In this document: positions 57,859-64,000 of the stretch, in pieces
How the letters are laid out: every line of letters starts with the position of its first letter
Numbering within the stretch: the first letter of the stretch is position 1
Assembly (NCBI RefSeq): GCF_003428625.2
Contig: NZ_QVQT02000001.1
Coordinates: forward strand, 744,001-808,000
DNA from: Paracidobacterium acidisoli
Lineage (GTDB): Bacteria; Acidobacteriota; Terriglobia; Terriglobales; Acidobacteriaceae
Direction of reading: 5' to 3'
DNA length: 64,000 bases
Program-made: the position numbers and the translations under genes
The notes under the pieces: model-generated
Database searches by the model: none
Seen by the model: only the letters and a program-made list of their open reading frames with translations
What the model was told of the DNA's origin: nothing

Positions 57859-59649
57859 ATGGCATCGCCCGCGGACTCGATTCCCAGAGAGCTACAGGAC
57901 ACTTTCACGCTCGAACAGAAGGAGTATCTGGATGGATTTCTTCTCGCTGCTGCAAAGCGGGGACAGACCTTCTTTGCCGGGCACACGGCGAATGGACTGA
58001 TTACGGCCGATGCGGCTTCGGGCGCCGATAACCAGGCGGCGGCGAAGGAAGAGACTTACTTCGGCACGCCGGTCGAGGACCTTTGCAGGGAAGAGCGCTG
58101 GAAGCGCGAAGAGAATCCGCTCGATGTGTGGGACAAGCTTCTGGCGCATGCGGAAGAGAACCGCTTTCCGGAAGCGGCCGATCTTTTTCGCTTTAAATTT
58201 CACGGGCTGTTCTATGTCGCTCCGGCGCAGGACTCGTTTATGCTGCGGCTGCGGACGCCGGGCTGCATTCTGACGGCGCACCAGATGCGCGGACTGGCCG
58301 ATATGGCCGAGGCATGGGGCGCGGGCGAGGCGCACGTCACCACACGCGGCAACCTGCAGATCCGCGAGTTTCAGCCGAAGGACATAATCCGCGTGCTGAC
58401 AACGGTGCAGAGCCTGGGCATGAGCTCGCGCGGCACGGGCGCGGACAATATCCGCAACGTTACGGCTACGCCGACGAGCGGCCTCGATCCGCATGAGCTT
58501 TTCGATGTGGCTCCGCTGGCGCAGGCGCTGAACTTCTACATTCTTAACTCACGCGATCTTTACGGGCTGCCGCGCAAGTTCAACGTGGCCTTCGACAGCG
58601 GCGGCGCGGTGAGCATTGTGGCGGACACCAACGACATCGCCTTTATCGCGACGCGTGTTCCGCCGGGACGCAGTGTTCCGGAGGGCGTTTATTTTCGCGT
58701 GCAGCTTTGCGGCATCACCGGGCATCGCCAGTTCGCGGAAGACTGCGGTCTTCTGCTGACGCCGGGCCAGACGGTAGCCGTTGCGGCGGCGATGATTCGG
58801 GTGTTCACAAATCACGGCGACCGCACGGACCGCAAAAAAGCGCGGCTGAAATATCTGATCGACCGCTGGGGCGTGGAGAAATTTCTGGAGGAGACGGAGA
58901 AGCGGCTCGATTTTCCGCTGCTGCGCTTCCCTCTCGCAGAGTGCGAGCCGCGTGCCGCTGTCGATCAGCAGGGGCATCTGGGCGTGCATCCGCAGCGGCA
59001 GCCGGGAATGTTTTATATCGGCGTTGCGGTGCCGGTGGGAAGGCTGAGCGCGGAGCAGATGCGCGCGATAGCGAAGATCGCGGAGACCTTCGGCTCAGGC
59101 GAGATTCGTCTTACCGTCTGGCAGAATCTGATTCTGCCGCATATCGCAGCAGACAGGCTGAAGGCGGCGCGGCAGGCGATTGCGGATGCGGGGCTGAGCG
59201 ATGCCGCCGGCGCGTTTACGGCAGGAGCGGTGGCCTGCACCGGCAACAAAGGCTGCCGCTTTGCAGCAACGGATACGAAGACGCATGCGATCGCTCTGGC
59301 AGGCTTTCTGGATGAGCTCTTCCCGATCATGCAGCCTGTCAATCTGCATGTGACCGGTTGCCCGCACTCATGCGCGCAGCATTACATCGGCGATATCGGA
59401 CTGATGGGCGCGAAGGTCGGCGGCGATGAGGGTTATCAGGTGCTGATCGGCGGCGGCTCCGATGACCGGCAGGGGCTTGGCCGCGAGCTGATCTCCGCAG
59501 TTCGTTTTGCAGATCTGCCACCGCTGATGGAAAGACTCTTCCGGGGCTTTTTTGAAAAGCGCGCGGGAGATGAATCGTTTCTCGCGTTTACGCGCAGACA
59601 CCCTATCGAGCAACTGAAAGACCTGATGGCTGTTGAGGAGCAGGCGTAA
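57859..59649 (+). CDS. nirA: Siroheme [4Fe-4S] nitrite reductase (NirA type)
   Basis: A 596-residue nitrite/sulfite reductase family enzyme that reduces nitrite to ammonium with six electrons. Both ferredoxin-like halves are present. The siroheme/cluster Cys residues lie in VACTGNKGCRFA and VTGCPHSCAQHYIGDIG (C-x5-C and C-x3-C). ATG 57859 is fixed by GGAGGAG 8 bases upstream; the longer frame adds unrelated sequence. The stop is 2 bases before the diflavin reductase start, so the electron donor is probably that protein and not ferredoxin. Confidence 0.92.
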   Translation: MASPADSIPRELQDTFTLEQKEYLDGFLLAAAKRGQTFFAGHTANGLITADAASGADNQAAAKEETYFGTPVEDLCREERWKREENPLDVWDKLLAHAEENRFPEAADLFRFKFHGLFYVAPAQDSFMLRLRTPGCILTAHQMRGLADMAEAWGAGEAHVTTRGNLQIREFQPKDIIRVLTTVQSLGMSSRGTGADNIRNVTATPTSGLDPHELFDVAPLAQALNFYILNSRDLYGLPRKFNVAFDSGGAVSIVADTNDIAFIATRVPPGRSVPEGVYFRVQLCGITGHRQFAEDCGLLLTPGQTVAVAAAMIRVFTNHGDRTDRKKARLKYLIDRWGVEKFLEETEKRLDFPLLRFPLAECEPRAAVDQQGHLGVHPQRQPGMFYIGVAVPVGRLSAEQMRAIAKIAETFGSGEIRLTVWQNLILPHIAADRLKAARQAIADAGLSDAAGAFTAGAVACTGNKGCRFAATDTKTHAIALAGFLDELFPIMQPVNLHVTGCPHSCAQHYIGDIGLMGAKVGGDEGYQVLIGGGSDDRQGLGRELISAVRFADLPPLMERLFRGFFEKRAGDESFLAFTRRHPIEQLKDLMAVEEQA

Positions 59650-59651
59650 TT

Positions 59652-61445
59652 ATGTCGCAGACACTTGTGCCTTTTATTCCCGAGGATGCACCGTTCACGC
59701 CGGCACAGCGCGCCTGGCTGAACGGGTTTGTTGCCGGTCTTTACTCCTATGCTCCGGCACCGGCGGCGGAAGCGCCGCAGGCACTGCGGCTGGCGGTGCT
59801 CTACGGCTCGCAGACAGGAACGGCTGAGGGCCTTGCGCGCAGACTGGCGAAGGAACTGAAGGCCGCGGGCCACACGGTTTCGATGAGCTCTCTCGAAGGA
59901 TATGTTCCGGCCACGCTGGCGGCTGAGACGTACGCACTCTTTATCGTCTCGACGTATGGCGAAGGCGAAGCTCCGGATGCAGCACAGCCGTTTTACCAGC
60001 AGCTTTGCGTCGAACACTTTCCGCTGCTCGGCGGCCTCTCGTATGCCGTGCTCGCGCTGGGCGATTCGCACTATGAGCATTTCTGCCAGTTTGGAAAAGA
60101 GCTGGACGCGAAGCTGGAAACACTGGGCGGCACGCGCATTCTGCCCCGCGTGGACAGCGATGTGGATGTGGATGCTCCCTTCACGGGATGGAAGGATGCC
60201 GCAGTGAAGAAGCTTCGCGAGCTGGCGTCTCCGCCGGGCATGCCTGCGAGTGGCGAGGCTGTAGCCGCCACAGGCGAAACGCCTGCTCCAGGCGCGACGG
60301 CCGGACATGCCGCAGGACCGGCGCATACGCGGGATAATCCGTATCTGTCGCCGCTTGCGGAGAAGCGCGCGCTGACGCATCCTTCTTCAAGCAAGCTGAC
60401 GATTCACCTGGACTTTGCCATCGAGGACTCGGCGATTCAGTACGAGGCGGGCGACGCATGCGGCGTGGTTCCGCAGAACCATCCCAGGCTTGTGGATGCC
60501 GTTCTTGCGTCGCTGCCGTTCAGCGGCAGCGAGATGGTGGAGATTCCGAGGGCCGGCAGCATGACGCTGCACGAGGCTTTGCTTCGGCGTTTCGCTATCT
60601 CCCGGCTGAGCCGCAAAATAATTTCGCAGTATGCCGCGGCGGCGCAGTGCACGAAGCTGACGGCGCTGCTGGCTCCGGAGAATCAGACGGATCTCGAGCA
60701 GTATCTGCACGGGCGTGATCTGGTCGATCTGCTGAGAGAGTGCCCCGACGCGCTGCAGACGCCGGGGGATCTGGTGAAGATGCTGTCGCTGCTGACGCCG
60801 CGGCTGTATTCGATCTCATCGAGTCCGGTGGCGCACCCAGGGCGAGTGCATACGACGGTGTCGGTCGTACGCTGGCGCGCGCATGACCGCGACCGCGGCG
60901 GCGTCTGCTCCACGCTGCTGGCCGACCGCATCGAGATCGGAGACCGGCTGCCGATTTACATCCAGGCGAACAAGAAATTTCGCCTGCCGCAGGACCCGAA
61001 GGTTCCAGTGATTATGATCGGACCGGGCACGGGGATTGCTCCCTTCCGCGCCTTTCTTCATGAGAGGCGCGCGATCGGAGCAACGGGAAAGAACTGGCTG
61101 TTCTTCGGAGAGCGCAGCGCCTCCACCGACTTTCTGTATCGTGAGGAGCTGGAAGGCATGCAGGCGGATGGGCACCTCAGCCGGCTGGATACGGCCTTCT
61201 CGCGCGATCAGGAGCAGAAGATCTACGTGCAGGACCTGATGATGCAGAACGGGCAGCAGTTGTGGGGATGGCTGGAGGAAGGCGCTTTTCTCTACGTGTG
61301 CGGCGATGCCTCCAAAATGGCGAAGGACGTGGACCGGACGCTGCGCCGCATTATCGAGACGCAGGGAAAGATGCCGGAAGAGGCCGCTGAGAGCTACGTT
61401 CAGGCGCTCAAAGATAACAAGCGCTATCAGCGCGACATTTACTGA
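59652..61445 (+). CDS. CysJ-type diflavin reductase, probable electron donor to NirA
   Basis: A 597-residue FMN/FAD reductase. Flavodoxin part about 45-185 (LYGSQTGTAEGLARRLAKEL, IVSTYGEGEAPD), Ala/Gly/Thr-rich linker about 190-225, FAD part with RLYSISSSP, NADPH part with IGPGTGIAPFRAFLHER and YVCGDA, and the closing RYQRDIY typical of CysJ. CysJ normally serves sulfite reductase CysI; here it sits directly behind nirA, so NADPH-driven nitrite reduction is the better reading. It lacks any cysI or cysH neighbour. Confidence 0.88.
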   Translation: MSQTLVPFIPEDAPFTPAQRAWLNGFVAGLYSYAPAPAAEAPQALRLAVLYGSQTGTAEGLARRLAKELKAAGHTVSMSSLEGYVPATLAAETYALFIVSTYGEGEAPDAAQPFYQQLCVEHFPLLGGLSYAVLALGDSHYEHFCQFGKELDAKLETLGGTRILPRVDSDVDVDAPFTGWKDAAVKKLRELASPPGMPASGEAVAATGETPAPGATAGHAAGPAHTRDNPYLSPLAEKRALTHPSSSKLTIHLDFAIEDSAIQYEAGDACGVVPQNHPRLVDAVLASLPFSGSEMVEIPRAGSMTLHEALLRRFAISRLSRKIISQYAAAAQCTKLTALLAPENQTDLEQYLHGRDLVDLLRECPDALQTPGDLVKMLSLLTPRLYSISSSPVAHPGRVHTTVSVVRWRAHDRDRGGVCSTLLADRIEIGDRLPIYIQANKKFRLPQDPKVPVIMIGPGTGIAPFRAFLHERRAIGATGKNWLFFGERSASTDFLYREELEGMQADGHLSRLDTAFSRDQEQKIYVQDLMMQNGQQLWGWLEEGAFLYVCGDASKMAKDVDRTLRRIIETQGKMPEEAAESYVQALKDNKRYQRDIY

Positions 61446-61451
61446 CGCCTC

Positions 61452-63776
61452 TCAGTGCATGCACTGCTGTGCTGCGGAGCGAATGGACGGGTCGGAGCTG
61501 GCGGACGCAAGCCGGCAGTACTTTTGCGCGTCCGCATCGTCTCCGGTCTGGTGAAGGAGCGTTCCCAGACCGAGGTTCGCCTGAGCGAGATTCGGATCAC
61601 GCTGCAGCGCCGCTCTGTATGCCTGCTCTGATGCCGCATACTGACGGCCGGCAGCGAGCGCATCGCCGAGGTCGCTGAAGGTCAGGGCGTCGCCAGGGTT
61701 GAGCGCGATGGCCTGGCGCATCTGATCGGCGGCAGGGCCGTAAGCATTCTTCAGCATCAGCAGCAGACCGTAGCTGTGATGCGAGTCGGCATCTTTCGGA
61801 TCGGATGCGATGGCTCGCTTCAGATCATATTCGGCGCCGGTGAAGTCCTGATTCCCCATCTGCAGCTTTCCAAGATTGTCATCGGCTTCGGCGAGGCCGG
61901 GCTGATAGAGGAGCGCTTCGCGGAAGTAGCCGCCGGCCTTTGCGTCGTCTCCGCGCTGGATGGAGATGAGACCGAGCAGATTGTAGGCCTGCGCGGTTTC
62001 AGGATTGATGGCGATGGAGCGCTCAAGCGCGGCCTGTGCCTGATCGAGCATGCCCTGGCGGGCGTATGCATTGCCGAGATCGGCGAGGAGCGCGCTGTCG
62101 AAGGGCGGCGTGGACGACACCTGCTGCAGGACTTCCGCGGCGCGCTGATACTTTCCTTCGGTGAAGAGCACCTCGGCAAGCTCTTTCACGATGGGCCGTG
62201 AGGCGGGCTTGCGGGATCGAGCCTGCTCCAGCCACTGCTCCGCCTCCGAAGCATTTCCGTCAGCGGCATAAGCGTTGCCGAGCGCGGCGAGAATTTCGGC
62301 GGGAGCCGTTTTGTCCTGCCCGATGGCAGTCCGCAGCGCATGGATGTTGTCCGCGTTGCCGGGATTGCTTTCGACCTGAGCGGCGGCCAGGTACAGTGCA
62401 TTCTTCGGCGTCTTCGGCAGCGAGGAGGGGTAGAAGAGGGCGAGCTTTTCGGCAGGCTGCGCTCCTTCTTCGGGCTCCTGCAGATGCGCCGTGAGATCGC
62501 CCTGCGGGCGCTCACGCTGGATGTAGTGGTCGGTCAGCACGATGTTCACCGCGTATTGTCCGCGCCGTTGCGGCATGTGGCAGGAGATGCAGTTCTGCCC
62601 GGCAGGCAACGCCACGGTGTGTTTGACCGACTGATGGCAGCTTTCGCAGATTTTTGTATAGCCGGGAATGGCCGCCGGGCCCTGCTTCTCGACATGAGGG
62701 TTGTGGCAGGTAAGGCAGGTCATGCCGCTTTTGCGATAGCAGGCGGAAAAGACAAGACGATAGGCGGCGTCGGCGACCTTGAAGTCATTTTTGTGCTGCT
62801 CGTTATCGGCGCGGTCGAAGTAGAGCTTGTAGTCGGAGAGCGGCCGGCCGGGAATATAGGAGAAGATGCCGCGATCGTAGCGGCGGCTGACGTTCTCTCC
62901 CTGGCTGCCGCTGGTCGAGAGGTGGCACTCCATGCAGACTTCCATCTGCCGCTGGCGGCTGAGACGCGCGGGATTGACGATGGCGCTGCGCACCTGAAGG
63001 ATCGTCGATTTGTCGGAGCGCGCTGCGTCGACGTGTGCTTTGCCGGGGCCGTGGCAGCGCTGGCAGTCGATGCCTTCGGGGAGAGGCTTTTCAAAGATGG
63101 GCTCGCCGCTCTCCAGAATGTCGCGGCTTACGGCGGGGCGGGGATAGGCATCGTGGCAAAAGATGCAGTCGTAGGAGATGGCGCCGTGGAAGTCCTCCTG
63201 ATCGCGCTGATCGTAGCCGGGGGTCATGGCCCAGTGGCCGCCTTCTTCGGAGTACCAGCTTACGGGCAGCTGAATGATGCGTCCGTCGGCATCGCGATGC
63301 AGATAGCTGCGCGCCTGATCTCCGGAGCCGATGACGTAATCGACGCGCTCTTCGAGGACGTTCGCTTCTTTGCCGTCGGGACCGACCTGGTGGCGGCGCT
63401 GATAGAACGATCCGTCCCGCTCGACCATGGTGTACCAGGTATCGGAGCGCTGGTTGTACAGCGTGTTTTTGTGCTGGTAATCCTCGATGACTCCGGCAGC
63501 GGAGGGACTCTGAATGGATCGCCCCATGCCGGTATGGCTGAAGGTCTGCTCGACATCCTGGTGACAGGAGATGCAGACTGCGGGATCGACATAACTGTTT
63601 TCTGCCTCGACGGAAGCGGCGCGACGGTGATGATTCAAGCCCCACAGCACCGCAAGCAGAAGAAGCGCTATGACGGCGGCGACGGGCCACAGCTTTCGCA
63701 AATGCGAAGGCGTATTTTCGCCTCTTCCGCCGGCGGGACGGGTGGGTGGACGAGGTTTGTCGCGCTTTTTAGCCAT
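61452..63776 (-). CDS. Seven-heme cytochrome c with C-terminal TPR domain
   Basis: A 774-residue protein anchored by one N-terminal helix (about 29-47, VAAVIALLLLAVLWGL). The first half has seven CxxCH heme sites: CISCH (C68), CIFCH, CQRCH, CMECH, CLTCH, CESCH and CISCH. The second half (about 455-770) is a stack of TPR repeats (for example ALLADLGNAYARQGMLDQA). Such cytochrome-TPR proteins are frequent in Acidobacteriota and Planctomycetota; substrate unknown. It converges with the diflavin gene, 6 bases apart, so a link to nitrogen metabolism is only positional. Confidence 0.88.
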   Translation of the reverse strand: MAKKRDKPRPPTRPAGGRGENTPSHLRKLWPVAAVIALLLLAVLWGLNHHRRAASVEAENSYVDPAVCISCHQDVEQTFSHTGMGRSIQSPSAAGVIEDYQHKNTLYNQRSDTWYTMVERDGSFYQRRHQVGPDGKEANVLEERVDYVIGSGDQARSYLHRDADGRIIQLPVSWYSEEGGHWAMTPGYDQRDQEDFHGAISYDCIFCHDAYPRPAVSRDILESGEPIFEKPLPEGIDCQRCHGPGKAHVDAARSDKSTILQVRSAIVNPARLSRQRQMEVCMECHLSTSGSQGENVSRRYDRGIFSYIPGRPLSDYKLYFDRADNEQHKNDFKVADAAYRLVFSACYRKSGMTCLTCHNPHVEKQGPAAIPGYTKICESCHQSVKHTVALPAGQNCISCHMPQRRGQYAVNIVLTDHYIQRERPQGDLTAHLQEPEEGAQPAEKLALFYPSSLPKTPKNALYLAAAQVESNPGNADNIHALRTAIGQDKTAPAEILAALGNAYAADGNASEAEQWLEQARSRKPASRPIVKELAEVLFTEGKYQRAAEVLQQVSSTPPFDSALLADLGNAYARQGMLDQAQAALERSIAINPETAQAYNLLGLISIQRGDDAKAGGYFREALLYQPGLAEADDNLGKLQMGNQDFTGAEYDLKRAIASDPKDADSHHSYGLLLMLKNAYGPAADQMRQAIALNPGDALTFSDLGDALAAGRQYAASEQAYRAALQRDPNLAQANLGLGTLLHQTGDDADAQKYCRLASASSDPSIRSAAQQCMH

Positions 63777-63790
63777 CCCCGATTGAAGTA

Positions 63791-64000
63791 TCAGCCTTTG
63801 ACGGGGTGCTGCGGGTTCCAGAACGGTTCAGGCGTGGGGATATAGGCGACGGGCACTTCGGGGATGAACGATCTCAGCCAGTCGGCGCAGAGAATCATTC
63901 CCCCTTGTTCGGAGAGAACATGCCCCACGACGATGAGCGCCTTCTTCTGCCCCTCGGTGACGCAGTCGCGGGCGAACTCGACGAGCTCCCATTCGCGGGT
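63791..64000 (-). CDS. Nif3-like dinuclear metal centre protein, C-terminal part
   Basis: The last 69 codons of a gene that runs off the window edge (its 5' part lies beyond 64000). The fragment reads REWELVEFARDCVTEGQKKA, then LIVVGHVLSEQGGM, and ends VPVAYIPTPEPFWNPQHPVK. The SEQGG and EPFW pattern is that of the NIF3-like dinuclear-metal hydrolase family found in this phylum. Partial, so function is only suggested. It is upstream of the cytochrome gene on the same strand with a 14-base gap. Confidence 0.6.
   Translation of the reverse strand, partial: TREWELVEFARDCVTEGQKKALIVVGHVLSEQGGMILCADWLRSFIPEVPVAYIPTPEPFWNPQHPVKG

Noticed and set aside
57436-57986. Short frames (90-167 residues) before nirA on both strands
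   Set aside because: No domain and mutually overlapping; the region shows RNA hairpins and the nirA ribosome site instead.
61776-63845. Long + strand frames over the cytochrome-TPR gene
   Set aside because: Antisense shadows; the - strand has seven heme motifs and TPRs.
1-64000. tRNA, rRNA or intact insertion sequence
   Set aside because: I looked for T-loop GGTTCGANTC motifs and transposase motifs in the gaps and found none.

Overview
The window reads as about 64 kb of chromosome from an Acidobacteriota member, most likely class Terriglobia. This is inferred from gene content and style, not measured: GC-rich codon use, a bacillithiol-type bshC, a penicillin acylase / membrane protein / polyprenyl synthetase chain, GH27 and GH130 glycosidases, a seven-heme TPR cytochrome, a PHP-type PolX, and two families of dispersed intergenic hairpin repeats. 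Genes are densely packed on both strands. I see no tRNA, rRNA, CRISPR array or intact insertion sequence.

Left part (1-12 kb): a GlxA/AraC regulator; a small A/T-richer accessory segment (a VOC/SDR chimeric gene remnant, a Schlafen/AlbA_2-domain protein, an intact VOC protein); leucine/isovalerate catabolism (HMG-CoA lyase, methylglutaconyl-CoA hydratase-like protein) around a XylB-like sugar dehydrogenase, with a 36-bp palindrome upstream; then a NAD(P)-binding protein, a secreted GH130-like protein and a DHH phosphoesterase. Middle (12-34 kb): a TetR / FAD-monooxygenase divergon with 13-bp tandem repeats between the genes; a nitrilase-fold enzyme; a TetR-controlled ABC exporter with a visible operator; a CPBP protease; penicillin acylase, membrane protein and FPP/GGPP synthase in 4-nt overlapping order; BshC, Nudix, cold-shock protein and PolX. 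Then (34-47 kb) housekeeping metabolism: ThiO-like oxidase, citrate synthase, NAPRTase, cysteine desulfurase, PgeF, a sigma-54 activator, a GH27 alpha-galactosidase, IspD and IspF.

Right part (47.7-61.4 kb) is the most interesting: a complete nitrate assimilation island. It holds a NarK-type transporter with a tiny one-helix partner, a fused four-[4Fe-4S] plus DmsC-type membrane subunit overlapping a NasA-type catalytic subunit, a regulator that fuses uroporphyrinogen-III synthase, GAF and ANTAR (RNA-binding antiterminator) domains, an outer-membrane porin, and a siroheme nitrite reductase followed 2 nt later by a CysJ-type diflavin reductase. The architecture suggests nitrate entry through the porin and NarK, quinol-coupled reduction by NasA with its BC partner, NADPH-driven nitrite reduction by NirA with the flavoprotein, and control at the RNA level by the ANTAR protein. 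The long leaders before nas and nir both contain a hairpin of the form GGCACC-N5-TGTGCC. A seven-heme TPR cytochrome and the 3' end of a Nif3-like gene close the window.

A recurrent promoter style is also visible: at least eight genes have a TANNNT-like -10 box only 6-9 nt before the start codon and no Shine-Dalgarno sequence, which predicts leaderless mRNAs.
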